This document shows positions 43,867 through 53,906 of a stretch of 64,000 nt of DNA, one piece after another. Source of the stretch: Chryseobacterium sp. MEBOG06 (GTDB lineage: Bacteria > Bacteroidota > Bacteroidia > Flavobacteriales > Weeksellaceae); NCBI RefSeq assembly GCF_021869765.1, contig NZ_CP084580.1, forward strand, positions 1,550,001-1,614,000, given 5' to 3'. Within the stretch, counting starts at the first letter, position 1; each line of letters opens with the position of its first letter. Below the pieces are notes generated by a model. It searched no databases and was not told the origin of the DNA. It saw nothing but the letters and a program-made list of their open reading frames with translations. The position numbers and the translations under genes are program-made.

Positions 43867-44775
43867 ATGGTAAATTTTGTTCTGATTGCAGTTTGCATTA
43901 TTGCAGGAATGATATTCAAAGCAACAAAATCTATCCACCCTGATGCCCACAAGGGGATCAATACCTGGATTCTTTATCTTGCTCTTCCGGCAGTTTCTTT
44001 TAAATACCTGCCTAAAGTAAAATGGACAACGGAAATGCTGTTTCCTATTGCAGCTACTTTTTTAATTTCTGTATTTTGTTTCTTCTTTATGATGTTTTAC
44101 AGCAAGCGCAAGGGGTACTCAAGGCGTTCAAGAAGCAGTTTAGAACTGGCAAGTGGTTATAGTAATACTTCTTTCATCGGATTTCCTCTGATCAGTGCTT
44201 TTTATGGAGAAGGGCTGCTGAGTATTGCCATTATCTGTGACCAGACTATGTTTTTTGCCCTTTCTACATTAGGAATTATAGCAGCTGTAAAAGGAGGAAG
44301 CAGATCAGGTAAGGTAAGTGCTGTATTTATTTTAAAAAGACTGGTAACCTTTCCACCGTTAGTGGGCTGTATCTCTGCTTTAGTGTTGTCACAATTTATA
44401 GATTTTACAGCTGCAGAGCCTTTCTTTGATAAGCTAGCTGCCACAGTAAGCCCCTTAGCTTTATTTTCAGTTGGACTGCAGCTAAAATTTAACGGATGGA
44501 AAAAACTGATCCCGCAAATGTCTATGTCTATGCTTTATAAATTGATTCTGGCTCCGGCAATCGTTGTGGGACTGGCTTTATTATTTGGCATCAAAGGGGA
44601 TATTGCAAAAATTACCATCTTTGAAGCAGCAATGCCTACCCTGATTACTTCAAGTATCATAGCAGAGCAGTTCAGACTCAATACAAAACTTATCAACCTG
44701 ATCATTGGTGTCAGTATTATTGTAGGATTTTTTACTTCTGCGTTTTGGTATGAGGTGACTCAGCTTTTATTTTAG
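43867..44775 (+). CDS. AEC-family transporter (auxin efflux carrier-like)
   Basis: 302 residues with ten predicted membrane helices in two five-helix halves. Family features include LYLALPAVSFKYLPK in the first half, ASGYSNTSFIGFPL around the crossover, and EAAMPTLITSSIIAEQF in the second half. Bacterial members export or import organic acids such as malate. Its last 9 bases overlap the end of the convergent gene at 44767. Confidence 0.85.
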   Translation: MVNFVLIAVCIIAGMIFKATKSIHPDAHKGINTWILYLALPAVSFKYLPKVKWTTEMLFPIAATFLISVFCFFFMMFYSKRKGYSRRSRSSLELASGYSNTSFIGFPLISAFYGEGLLSIAIICDQTMFFALSTLGIIAAVKGGSRSGKVSAVFILKRLVTFPPLVGCISALVLSQFIDFTAAEPFFDKLAATVSPLALFSVGLQLKFNGWKKLIPQMSMSMLYKLILAPAIVVGLALLFGIKGDIAKITIFEAAMPTLITSSIIAEQFRLNTKLINLIIGVSIIVGFFTSAFWYEVTQLLF

Positions 44776-45237
44776 CTTAAAGTCATAAAGGAAAATGGAG
44801 TCAATATTATTCTGCCACTGTTCAAGAGAAAGACTGTTGCTTCCAACGGGCATAATGGAGGTTGAAGAATATAAAGGAGATCCTTTTAACCTGATTTTAG
44901 CTTTAAAAGTCATTTGCTTTCCGGTTTTTTGTACTGTTTTAAGTATGAAATACGGATTATTCATCATTTGTGCTTCACAAAAGGTAAATTCAATACTGTT
45001 ATCAGTTATTTTATCTTTTTCAAAATTTTTCAGAACTTTCATCATATCCGGTTTATCACTGATACTTTGTTCATCAGTAATTTCAAAACCATTGATAGTA
45101 TTACCTTCTATATGAGTTTTTAGGAGCAGTTTTTTTCCAATTGGAATTGTTATCTCAGTCTTTTTTATAGCTGTTTTTTCCTGTGCCTGAATAATTAATA
45201 AAAGAAACAGGAAGAACAGAGACAATACTTTTTTCAT
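44767..45237 (-). CDS. Exported protein of unknown function
   Basis: 156 residues. Signal peptide (cut near IIQAQ) and a small, mainly beta domain with one Cys (FTFCEAQ). Family not recognised. Its stop overlaps the tail of the AEC transporter gene (9 bases), so the convergent transcripts share their ends. No neighbours suggest a function. Confidence 0.65.
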   Translation of the reverse strand: MKKVLSLFFLFLLLIIQAQEKTAIKKTEITIPIGKKLLLKTHIEGNTINGFEITDEQSISDKPDMMKVLKNFEKDKITDNSIEFTFCEAQMMNNPYFILKTVQKTGKQMTFKAKIRLKGSPLYSSTSIMPVGSNSLSLEQWQNNIDSIFLYDFKLK

Positions 45238-45344
45238 GGTTATAAAGTTTTAATTGAAAATATTGGTTTTTAAAAGAACGATAAAAATATAAATAATTGC
45301 AATTCTGTGAAGAAAAATCTAATTTTACACTTTAAAAAATTCCC

Positions 45345-47792
45345 TTGCAATACGCTCAAATTGTTTTACCACTGAACCTGAAAGGATCTTTTACCTATAA
45401 AGTTCCTGAAGAACTGATATCTGAAATACAACCCGGAATGCGGGTATTGGTACCGTTTGGAGGAAAGAAGATTTATACAGGAATTATATTTGAACTTCAT
45501 AACAATGCCCCTGAGAATTTTGTCGCAAAGGATGTGATCAGTATGCTGGATGATAAGCCAATCCTTCCTGAGGAACAGATTCGTTTCTGGAACTGGCTTT
45601 CGGACTATTATCTGTGTAGTCTTGGGGAAATTTACAGGTTTGCTTTTCCTTCCTCATTAAAGCTGGAAAGTGAAACCTATCTAAAACTGAAACCAGGTGC
45701 TGTTATTGATTTTGAAAATCTGGATGTGAGTGAAATGTACCTTATTCAGGCACTGGAAGTTCGGCAGCTGATTAACCTTACAGATATTGAGGCTTTTATT
45801 CCTAAAAAAGAGATTATTAAAACCATCAACTCACTTATTGACATGCAGTATATTGAGATTGATGAAAAAATTGCTGAAAAATATAAAGCGAAAGAGGTTT
45901 CCTATGTAAAAATTAATGATGAGGTTTTGAGGAACCAGAATCTTACAGAAATTCTTTTAAAACTTAATAAAGCTCCCAAACAGAAAGATCTTTTCCTTTT
46001 GATTCTGGAAAAACAAACAGAACATCCGGATATTCATATTAAGAAAGCCGGACTTTTTGAAGATGGTTACTTTGGAAGTTCTCACTTCAAAGCGCTTGCA
46101 GATAAAGGCTTTGTGGAGGAATATTATATGCAGAAGGACCGTATAGAAAGCTATGAAGGAGAGATTGAAGAACTTGAAGAACTTTCCGAACAGCAGAAAA
46201 TAGCTAAATCCGAAATTGATGAAGCCTTTGAAGAGGGGAAAAATGTTCTGCTTCACGGAGTAACTTCGTCTGGAAAAACCCATATTTATTTAGAGAAAAT
46301 AGAAGAATGTATACAACAGGGAAACAATGTACTGTTTTTACTTCCCGAAATATCTCTTACTAAACAGATCACCCAGAGATTAGAAAAAAAATATGGCAGG
46401 CAGTTGGGATTCTACCATCAGAAGCTGACTGATTTTGAAAAGGTGGAAGTATGGAGAAGAATTAAGCAGAATGATATCCGTGTTCTGATTGCTACCCGTA
46501 ATGCTTTGTTTTTACCTTATCAGAATTTAGGTTTGATTGTTGTAGATGAAGAACACGATTCTGCATACAAACCAAAAGAAGTATCTCCTTATTTTAATGC
46601 TAAAGATGCAGCATTGGTATTGGGAGGGCTTTATAAGGCGGGAGTGATCCTTGGATCTGCAACCCCTTCTGTGGAAAGTTATTACAGAGCCCGAAAAGAT
46701 AAGATAAAATACGTATTCCTGAATGAAAGGTTCGGGGAGGTCAGTCTGCCGGAATATGAACTTATCAATTTCAAGGAAGCTCACGAGTCTAAAAAAGTTT
46801 CCGGCAATTTCTCTTTAAGGCTTATTGAAGAAATAAAGAAGACAGTAGACGAAAAAAACCAGGCTATTGTCCTTCACAACCGTCGTGGCTATTCTAATGT
46901 AATAGAATGTGAAAGCTGTGGATATGTGAACTATTGCTCCAATTGTGATGTGGTGATGACTTACCATAAGGCAGCTAACGAGATGAAATGCCACTACTGC
47001 GGACAAAAAGCTTCAAAACCTAAGACATGCCCTAAATGCCAATCCGAAAATTTAAATGAAAGAGGCGTTGGAGTAGAGCAGATTCATGAAGAAGTTTCTA
47101 AACTTTTTCCCGAAAATGAAGTGGATAGAATGGACATAGATTCTATGCGTAAAAAATTTGCTTACGAAAAGCTGTATGAAAAGATAGAAGATAGAGAGAC
47201 TGATATCATTGTAGGAACACAAATGATATCTAAAGGACTGGATTTTGACCATATTGAACTGGTAGCGATTCCAAAAGCAGATTCTATGCTGTATGTACAG
47301 GATTTCAGGGCAGAGGAAAGGGCCTATCAGCTGATCACACAGGTTTCCGGAAGAGCAGGAAGAGTATCCGGAAAGGGAAAAATTCTGATTCAGACTTATA
47401 ATCCTGAACATTCCGTATTTCAGCTTATTAAGATGAACAATCCGGCGAAGATCTATAAATACATTCTTACAGAGCGCCAGAAATTTCACTATCCGCCATT
47501 TACTAAGCTTATTATGATTGAGCTGAAGCATATCAGAGATGAAAAGGTAGACCGTGCTTCTCAGTTTCTGGGATCTATCTTAAGAAAATATCTGCCGGAA
47601 GATTGTATTTTGGGACCGGAAAGGGCCCAGATTGCAAGACTGAATAATGTATATCAGTTTCAGATTTTGCTTAAGCTACCGAGGGGTAAAAATTATGAGA
47701 AGTTTAAGGATCTGGTTTTGATAAGTCTAAAAGAATTTGACGAAATCACTGCTTATCAAAGCGTTAAAAAAGGGGTTTTTGTGGATTTTTAA
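45345..47792 (+). CDS. priA: Primosomal protein N' (replication restart helicase PriA)
   Basis: 815 residues. N-terminal DNA-binding domain (3'-end recognition), helicase core with Walker A GVTSSGKTH (about 305-313) and DEEH box near residue 401, a zinc-binding insert of eight cysteines (CESCGYVNYCSNCD ... CHYCGQ ... CPKCQ) and RAGR in motif VI. It reloads the replisome at stalled forks. The start is a TTG at 45345: there is an in-frame stop at 45333-45335, no ATG lies between, and QYAQIVLPLNLKGSFTY matches the conserved N-terminus. Confidence 0.94.
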   Translation: MQYAQIVLPLNLKGSFTYKVPEELISEIQPGMRVLVPFGGKKIYTGIIFELHNNAPENFVAKDVISMLDDKPILPEEQIRFWNWLSDYYLCSLGEIYRFAFPSSLKLESETYLKLKPGAVIDFENLDVSEMYLIQALEVRQLINLTDIEAFIPKKEIIKTINSLIDMQYIEIDEKIAEKYKAKEVSYVKINDEVLRNQNLTEILLKLNKAPKQKDLFLLILEKQTEHPDIHIKKAGLFEDGYFGSSHFKALADKGFVEEYYMQKDRIESYEGEIEELEELSEQQKIAKSEIDEAFEEGKNVLLHGVTSSGKTHIYLEKIEECIQQGNNVLFLLPEISLTKQITQRLEKKYGRQLGFYHQKLTDFEKVEVWRRIKQNDIRVLIATRNALFLPYQNLGLIVVDEEHDSAYKPKEVSPYFNAKDAALVLGGLYKAGVILGSATPSVESYYRARKDKIKYVFLNERFGEVSLPEYELINFKEAHESKKVSGNFSLRLIEEIKKTVDEKNQAIVLHNRRGYSNVIECESCGYVNYCSNCDVVMTYHKAANEMKCHYCGQKASKPKTCPKCQSENLNERGVGVEQIHEEVSKLFPENEVDRMDIDSMRKKFAYEKLYEKIEDRETDIIVGTQMISKGLDFDHIELVAIPKADSMLYVQDFRAEERAYQLITQVSGRAGRVSGKGKILIQTYNPEHSVFQLIKMNNPAKIYKYILTERQKFHYPPFTKLIMIELKHIRDEKVDRASQFLGSILRKYLPEDCILGPERAQIARLNNVYQFQILLKLPRGKNYEKFKDLVLISLKEFDEITAYQSVKKGVFVDF

Positions 47793-47953
47793 CAATTTTT
47801 AACAAACTTTACAGTCTTTTATAAGCTGGCTATAGGCTTTTGTATGACAATAATTTCTACTTTTGGACGTTGATTAAGTGTTTGGCTTTTTTATTGAATG
47901 ATTTAACTTATCATTTTTTATAGAGTCAAAACTATAGAACAAAAAGAAGATAG

Positions 47954-49423
47954 ATGGTAAATTACAGAAAATATATTTCAAGTGTAGCGGTGTTGGCTTC
48001 CGGTTTTTTCCTGGCTCAGTCTACCGTTTCTACCGTTCTTTATTCTCAGAATTATGACAATCAGAAAAGCAGTTTACATCTGCCCTCACCGGTTAGTTCG
48101 GTGGTGGAAAAAGCTGTTTTGTCAGCAAAAGAACTTGTAGATATTAATGTAAACACAATGATGGCAGATCCTGTGCTGAAAAATGCAAGCTGGGGATTCG
48201 TTGTGTATGATCCAAAAACGAAGAAAGTAATCTCTTCGTACAATGAAAATACTCCTTTGGTTCCGGCTTCTACTACTAAATTATTGACTACAGAAACCGC
48301 AATGAATCTGTTGGGCGAGAACTACCGCTGGATGACCCAGCTGGAGTATTCAGGAACTGTGGATGAAAACGGAGTTTTAAATGGGAATCTTTATGTAATT
48401 GGAAGCGGGGATCCTTCGTTAGGAACCAACAAAGCAGGAGCTTCATCTTACAGAGACATTATCTCAGATTTCATAGGAGGTGTTTCAAGAGAGGGAATCA
48501 AAAAGGTAAATGGTGATATTATCATTCAGACAGCGCTTTTCAAAGGCAATATTTCAATGCTTCCGGAAAATGTTGTATGGTTGGAAAACAATAATTACTA
48601 CCTGCCTGCAGGAACAACTCGTGGAATAAACCCTGCAAATGAAAAACTGATCGTTAAAAAAGGAGGTTTCTCTACAGAAAAGAAATTTTTCTACGTTTCT
48701 CCTTATGCCCATCAGATGGTATATGCTGAAAAATATGAAGGAGACGGAGTATTGACAACCAAACTTCCGGATGCACCGGCTTACCTTGCTAATTCTTTCA
48801 GAACGACTTTGGTAAAAAGCGGAATCCCTGTTACCGGAAAGGTAACTCCAAAAATGACAGATGCAGCACCAGAGAACAGAAAAATGCTTTCAGCGTATCA
48901 GTCTCCCACTTTAGGTGATATTATTTATTATACAAATCAGCACAGTGACAATTCATTAGCTGAGTCTTTGCTGAAAACTGTAGGATTCCAGAAAATAGGT
49001 GATCAGACTTCAGAATCGGGAAGAATAGTAGTAACAGGACATCTGAAAGATGCCGGCTTTGACATGTTGGGCCTTAATTACATTGATGGAAGCGGGCTTT
49101 CAAGAAGTAATAATGTGACTCCTATTTCTCAGGTGAAGTTTCTAACTTCCTTAATGGATCAGAAGTATTACAGGTCTTATCTCACTTCTTTGCCAATTGG
49201 CGGACAGTCTGGAACTTTGAAAAGAATGTTCATCGGAGGAGGTAATGGTCAGATATTTGCTAAAACGGGAACTTTAAACAAAGTAAAAACACTGGCGGGT
49301 TATCTAAAAACCAATTCCGGAAAAACATTGGTTTTCTCCCTAATGGTCAATAATTATTCCGGATCAGTAGATATGGTGAAGAAAAGAATGGAGAAAATTC
49401 TTGAACCGGCACTGGAACTTTAA
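47954..49423 (+). CDS. dacB: D-alanyl-D-alanine carboxypeptidase/endopeptidase (PBP4, S13 family)
   Basis: 489 residues. Signal peptide (cut near FLAQ) and a complete S13 catalytic set: SxxK in ASTTKL (Ser106, Lys109), SxN in HSDNSL and KTG in FAKTGTL near the C-terminus. The large insert typical of PBP4 lies between SxxK and SxN. It trims or cleaves peptidoglycan cross-links in the periplasm. TACTTTTG at 47858-47865 is a likely -7 box. A terminator follows. Confidence 0.92.
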   Translation: MVNYRKYISSVAVLASGFFLAQSTVSTVLYSQNYDNQKSSLHLPSPVSSVVEKAVLSAKELVDINVNTMMADPVLKNASWGFVVYDPKTKKVISSYNENTPLVPASTTKLLTTETAMNLLGENYRWMTQLEYSGTVDENGVLNGNLYVIGSGDPSLGTNKAGASSYRDIISDFIGGVSREGIKKVNGDIIIQTALFKGNISMLPENVVWLENNNYYLPAGTTRGINPANEKLIVKKGGFSTEKKFFYVSPYAHQMVYAEKYEGDGVLTTKLPDAPAYLANSFRTTLVKSGIPVTGKVTPKMTDAAPENRKMLSAYQSPTLGDIIYYTNQHSDNSLAESLLKTVGFQKIGDQTSESGRIVVTGHLKDAGFDMLGLNYIDGSGLSRSNNVTPISQVKFLTSLMDQKYYRSYLTSLPIGGQSGTLKRMFIGGGNGQIFAKTGTLNKVKTLAGYLKTNSGKTLVFSLMVNNYSGSVDMVKKRMEKILEPALEL

Positions 49424-49451
49424 TTTTTTTTTATTTTATATATTATAATAG

Positions 49452-49482
49452 CCTTTTAATCATTGATTAAAAGGTTTTTTTT
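49452..49482 (+). terminator. Terminator after dacB
   Basis: CCTTTTAATC / GATTAAAAGG, perfect 10-bp stem with a 3-nt loop, then eight T. Confidence 0.88.
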
Positions 49483-49507
49483 ATATTTGGTTAAATATTT
49501 TCTAAGC

Positions 49508-51439
49508 ATGACAAAATTGTACCTTTTGATATTGGGATTTTTGATATCCCAACCGTTCTACGGCCAGAAACAGGATCAAAACATTGATATGAAAGGTTTG
49601 ATTGAAAAGGAAAAGAAGTCCTTTACTCACAAAATGAATATAGGGAACGTGAATGCCAATACCCTGAATTATGACCTGCAGTACCAAAGAATGGACGTTA
49701 CCCTGGATCCGGCAGTTTATAATATTTCAGGTTCTGTAACTTCTCACTTTAAACCTACACAGAATATGGGAAGCATTTATTTTGACCTTTCCAATACACT
49801 GACGGTTTCGCAGGTGAAATATCACGGATCGAATATCACCAGCTTTCAGCAGCTTTCCACAAAGGAATTAAAGATTGATTTTCCGGCATCTATTCCGGCC
49901 AATACATTAGATTCTCTTACTATATATTATTCTGGAGCCCCGTCTACAGGTAATGATGCTTTTAAAACAAGCCTTCAGGGAGGAATACCTGTTCTTGCGA
50001 CTTTAAGTGAGCCCTATGGGGCACAGGACTGGTTTCCTACCAAGCAGAGTATGAATGATAAAATTGACCGATTTGATTTTAAAATTACAACACCTCAAAA
50101 CTATAACGTAGCAGCCAACGGGAAACTGATGTCAGAAACTTTTCCTACAGGAAGTACAAAGCTTACCTTCTGGAGAACGATGTATCCTACACCCGCTTAT
50201 CTGATTGCACTGGCTATTACTAATTTTGTTAAACTGACTGATACAATCGGAAACCCTCCGTTTCCTTTTGTCAACTATGTCTATCCATCTACCAGTTCCA
50301 ATGCAACAAGTATGGCGAATATTACCTGGACAAAGCAGGTAATGAATACTTTTGAGACCTATTTTGGTGAATACCCGTTCCGTAACGAAAAATACGGTCA
50401 TATGGAATTTATGTATGGAGGAGGAATGGAGCATCAAACGATGTCTTCTCTGGGAGGCTGGAGTAAAACTCTTATTGCTCATGAGCTTGCCCATCAGTGG
50501 TTTGGAGATAAAGTTACCTGCGGGGCATGGAATGATATCTGGCTGAATGAGGGGTTTGCCACTTTTGGAGAACACTTGGCCAATGAAAAACTACTGATGC
50601 CCAATACAGATTTTATGAATTACCTGAATGGGCAGATCAGTTATATTACCGGAAGTCCCGGGGGAAGCGTTTATGTTCCGGATAGCGGACTTTCAAGTAT
50701 CAACAGAATTTTCGACAGCAGGCTTACTTATGCAAAAGGAGGTTATGTTCTGAGAATGCTGAAGTGGATCTTGGGAGATGCCGCTTTTTACCAGGCGCTT
50801 AAAGAATACCATGCAAGGCCTGCTCTTGCTTACAATTATGTAAGGACTTCAGACTTTAATACTTCATTACTTCAGTCTACAGGAAAAGATTTTACTGAGT
50901 TTTTTAATGATTGGGTGACTGGCGAAGGATATCCTACTTATGCTATCAAATGGCAGCAATCTGGAACTCAGACTTTGTTTAAAGTTAGTCAGACACAAAG
51001 TAGTCCTACTGTCAGTTTTTTTGAAATGCCTCTACCTGTTAAAGTAATCGGAACGGCTGGGCAAACTGCTTATTTGGTGCTTAATAATACTTCCAATAAC
51101 CAATACTTCCAGGAGTCTGTATCTTTCCCGATTGCAAGTGTTCAGTTTAATTATGAATACCAGATTCTGGAAAAAAACTCTACCGTGACTCAGGATAATA
51201 CATTAAGCATATCGTCAGTTGAGAAAGATAACTTTGGCTTATATCCGAATCCTGCAAAAAATGAATTATATATAAAGGGAATTAATAAGACTGTTGAGTT
51301 TTCCATTCATGCTCTTGATGGAAAACTGGTAGGAAAAGGAACGTATCAGCCGGGTAAGGCAATAGGAATCTCAGAATTGGTTCCGGGCGCTTATATTTTT
51401 ACGGTTGATGAGAAAAATATCAAGTTTATTAAACATTAA
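49508..51439 (+). CDS. Secreted M1-family aminopeptidase with T9SS sorting domain
   Basis: 643 residues from ATG 49508; the ORF start at 49463 falls in the preceding terminator and is discounted. Signal peptide (cut near FYGQ), N-terminal beta domain, exopeptidase motif GGGMEHQ and zinc site HELAH at 325-329 with the downstream Glu in WLNEGFA. A T9SS type A sorting domain ends the protein (FGLYPNPAKNELYI). It would remove N-terminal residues from peptides at the cell surface. The motif is GGMEH rather than the usual GAMEN, a variation known in the family. Shares a bidirectional terminator with the next gene. Confidence 0.9.
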   Translation: MTKLYLLILGFLISQPFYGQKQDQNIDMKGLIEKEKKSFTHKMNIGNVNANTLNYDLQYQRMDVTLDPAVYNISGSVTSHFKPTQNMGSIYFDLSNTLTVSQVKYHGSNITSFQQLSTKELKIDFPASIPANTLDSLTIYYSGAPSTGNDAFKTSLQGGIPVLATLSEPYGAQDWFPTKQSMNDKIDRFDFKITTPQNYNVAANGKLMSETFPTGSTKLTFWRTMYPTPAYLIALAITNFVKLTDTIGNPPFPFVNYVYPSTSSNATSMANITWTKQVMNTFETYFGEYPFRNEKYGHMEFMYGGGMEHQTMSSLGGWSKTLIAHELAHQWFGDKVTCGAWNDIWLNEGFATFGEHLANEKLLMPNTDFMNYLNGQISYITGSPGGSVYVPDSGLSSINRIFDSRLTYAKGGYVLRMLKWILGDAAFYQALKEYHARPALAYNYVRTSDFNTSLLQSTGKDFTEFFNDWVTGEGYPTYAIKWQQSGTQTLFKVSQTQSSPTVSFFEMPLPVKVIGTAGQTAYLVLNNTSNNQYFQESVSFPIASVQFNYEYQILEKNSTVTQDNTLSISSVEKDNFGLYPNPAKNELYIKGINKTVEFSIHALDGKLVGKGTYQPGKAIGISELVPGAYIFTVDEKNIKFIKH

Positions 51440-51491
51440 TGATTTCTGACAAGCCCCTTATTGGGTATAATATTCTTGATTGATAATTATA

Positions 51492-51527
51492 AACGAAGCT
51501 TTCATATTTGAAAGCTTCGTTGTTTTT
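51492..51527. terminator. Bidirectional terminator overlapping the end of the cupin gene
   Basis: AACGAAGCTTTCA / TGAAAGCTTCGTT with a 4-nt loop, TGTTTTTT on the plus strand. The right arm codes for the last residues of the minus-strand gene. Confidence 0.85.
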
Positions 51528-52380
51528 TGATTGATCTGTTGGCCTTTCTAACAGCTTTTCGTACTTTAAAATCAAACCATTTCTGTCTAAATACATTTCG
51601 CATTACATTATCAAAATGTCTGATCAGAACAAGGTTTTTAAAACCTCTCCATTTTTCAAGCCATCCTGAAGGCAGGGCTCTGATAGAAACAGAATAACCT
51701 TCCGTTTCATATTGTATATAATGCCACCATCCGGAAGGAATATAGAGGGTTTCTCCCGGTTTAATAACAGCTTCATAGCCGTTTACATATTTTAATCCCG
51801 GAAATTCCGCATAGTCAGGCTCTTTAATATTAGTAATGCTATGAAAATTATAGGGAAGTTTGTAAAGTAAATCAGACTGTTCCCAAGGGAAAAGCCATAT
51901 TTTTTTGATTCCCTGAAACTGGGTGATAAAAACGTGAGACATATCAATATCAACATGGTTTCTGGTAATTGAACCCTCGCCTCCGAAGAACATAAAAGGA
52001 AGCCATTTTAAAATTTTTCCTTTTGTAACATCATTATAATGAATATCATTTTTAAGCTCGGGTTTAATGGTTAATAAATTAAATAAGAAAAGGCGGTGCT
52101 CGGTAGGAGAGGAGGTAATCAAATCAAGATACTCTGAAAAAGTGCTTTGTCCTATCGGTTTGCTGGCTACTCGGTCCAGTGATTCAATCTCGCTACCGTA
52201 AATGTTGACTTTATGTTCGCCTGCAATTTCTTTAAAATAATCATAATTCCACTTTTTAAAAGCAGGACTTTCCGGATCTGCAAAATCTTGTAGAATAACC
52301 GGAATTCTTGGCTTCATATGTTTCTTGATAAAGGTTTCGGGACTTATTTTTTTTATTTTCTGTGCCGGAACTAATTTCAT
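51502..52380 (-). CDS. Cupin-like (JmjC-type, cupin_8) protein
   Basis: 292 residues. Cupin_8 fold with a possible iron/2-oxoglutarate site: the HxD of RNHVDIDMSH, and a second His in IPSGWWHYIQYE. Such proteins are Fe(II)/2-oxoglutarate-dependent hydroxylases acting on protein side chains or other substrates, but the target is unknown. The C-terminus is basic. The last codons and the TGA lie inside a terminator hairpin shared with the M1 peptidase gene. Divergent from kbl. Confidence 0.82.
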   Translation of the reverse strand: MKLVPAQKIKKISPETFIKKHMKPRIPVILQDFADPESPAFKKWNYDYFKEIAGEHKVNIYGSEIESLDRVASKPIGQSTFSEYLDLITSSPTEHRLFLFNLLTIKPELKNDIHYNDVTKGKILKWLPFMFFGGEGSITRNHVDIDMSHVFITQFQGIKKIWLFPWEQSDLLYKLPYNFHSITNIKEPDYAEFPGLKYVNGYEAVIKPGETLYIPSGWWHYIQYETEGYSVSIRALPSGWLEKWRGFKNLVLIRHFDNVMRNVFRQKWFDFKVRKAVRKANRSIKKQRSFQI

Positions 52381-52537
52381 ACGTTCAAATTTTAAACAAA
52401 TATAGATATTATCCTACTAAAATTATAGACTAATGTCGTTAAAACTGAATATAGCACCAATTTTTTAGAATTAAACATATAAAAGGTTTTATTTTGCGGC
52501 CTTTTTAGTAAATTAGCACATCTAAAAAATTACTAAA

Positions 52538-53734
52538 ATGATCTCTGAAAAATACCTTCAACATTTACAGAATGAACTTCAGAATATTGAGAGTGACGGA
52601 CTTTACAAAAAAGAAAGAATCATCACTTCTCAGCAAAGTGCAGAAATAGAAGCTAATGGTAAAAAGCTATTGAACTTCTGTGCGAATAATTATCTGGGAT
52701 TATCCAACAATCCGGAAGTAATGAAAGCTTCTCAGGATATGATCCAGTCTCATGGGTATGGAATGTCTTCTGTACGTTTTATCTGTGGTACACAAGATAT
52801 TCACAAGGATTTAGAGAAAAAGATTGCAGATTTCTTAGGTCTTGAAGATACAATTCTTTATGCAGCGGCATTTGATGCGAATGGTGGAGTTTTTGAACCA
52901 TTATTTACAGAAGAAGATGCTATTATTTCAGATGAATTGAATCATGCTTCTATCATAGACGGAGTTCGTCTTTGTAAAGCCGCAAGATACCGATATAAAA
53001 ATAACAATATGGCTGATCTGGAAGCTCAGTTAATTGCAGCTTCTGAAAAGAATCACCGTTTCAAAATCATCGTTACAGACGGAGTATTCTCTATGGACGG
53101 GATTGTTGCAGACTTAAAAGGAGTTTGTGATCTTGCTGATAAATATGATGCTTTGGTAATGGTAGACGACTCTCATGCAACAGGATTTATTGGGAAAACA
53201 GGCCGTGGTACTCATGAAGCAAATGAAGTAATGGGAAGAGTAGATATTATTACTTCTACATTAGGAAAAGCTTTGGGTGGTGCCTTAGGAGGATTTACTT
53301 CCGGTAAAAAAGAGATCATTGATATGCTGAGACAGCGTTCAAGACCGTATTTGTTTTCAAACTCTTTAGCTCCAGGAATCGTAGGCGCTGCTTTGAAGGT
53401 ATTGGATATGATCTCTGACGATACATCACTTCGTGATAAAGTAATGGAAAATGCAGACTATTTCAGAACAGAGATGAAAGCAAAAGGCTTTGATATTCCG
53501 GACGGAGATGCTGCGATTGTTCCTGTGATGCTTTACGATGCTCCGCTTTCTCAGAAAATGGCTGAAAAGCTAATGGATGAGGGAATCTATGTAATTGGTT
53601 TCTTCTACCCTGTAGTACCGAAAGGAAAAGCAAGAATCAGAGTACAGTTATCAGCTGCTCATACCAAAGAACATCTGGATAAAGCGATTGCTGCTTTTGA
53701 AAAAGTAGGAAAAGAATTAGGAGTGATCTCTTAA
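52538..53734 (+). CDS. kbl: Glycine C-acetyltransferase (2-amino-3-ketobutyrate CoA ligase)
   Basis: 398 residues, full length. Alpha-oxoamine synthase family, PLP-dependent: substrate-binding [15 protein letters not shown], the DDSHATGF motif, and PLP lysine Lys244 in [13 protein letters not shown], the same number as in E. coli Kbl. It converts 2-amino-3-ketobutyrate and CoA to glycine and acetyl-CoA in threonine breakdown. Threonine dehydrogenase is not adjacent. Single-gene unit with a strong terminator. Confidence 0.94.
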   Translation: MISEKYLQHLQNELQNIESDGLYKKERIITSQQSAEIEANGKKLLNFCANNYLGLSNNPEVMKASQDMIQSHGYGMSSVRFICGTQDIHKDLEKKIADFLGLEDTILYAAAFDANGGVFEPLFTEEDAIISDELNHASIIDGVRLCKAARYRYKNNNMADLEAQLIAASEKNHRFKIIVTDGVFSMDGIVADLKGVCDLADKYDALVMVDDSHATGFIGKTGRGTHEANEVMGRVDIITSTLGKALGGALGGFTSGKKEIIDMLRQRSRPYLFSNSLAPGIVGAALKVLDMISDDTSLRDKVMENADYFRTEMKAKGFDIPDGDAAIVPVMLYDAPLSQKMAEKLMDEGIYVIGFFYPVVPKGKARIRVQLSAAHTKEHLDKAIAAFEKVGKELGVIS

Positions 53735-53767
53735 TCGTTGAATTGGTCCAATCAATGAAAATATAAT

Positions 53768-53812
53768 GTTCGGCTCGGGCAGCTTTGCTGCCCCGAGCCG
53801 AACTATTTTTTT
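53768..53812 (+). terminator. kbl terminator
   Basis: GTTCGGCTCGGGCAGC / GCTGCCCCGAGCCGAAC, 16-bp GC-rich stem with one bulged C and a TTT loop, then TATTTTTTT. Confidence 0.92.
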
Positions 53813-53857
53813 ATAGAACTCCATTTTAATTAGGTTTTCCTGATCAAAAGAAATTTA

Positions 53858-53889
53858 TTTTTAACAATTATATAATAAGCTTATCTTTG
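53858..53889 (+). promoter_or_regulatory. Promoter of hemJ
   Basis: TTTTT (53858-53862), 19-nt spacer, TATCTTTG (53882-53889). The ATG at 53907 leaves a leader of about 12 nt. Confidence 0.6.
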
Positions 53890-53906
53890 CTGTTAATTTT
53901 TTCTGA

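Noticed and set aside
49463-49507. Upstream extension of the M1 peptidase gene
   Set aside because: The extension begins inside the dacB terminator; ATG 49508 gives a normal signal peptide.
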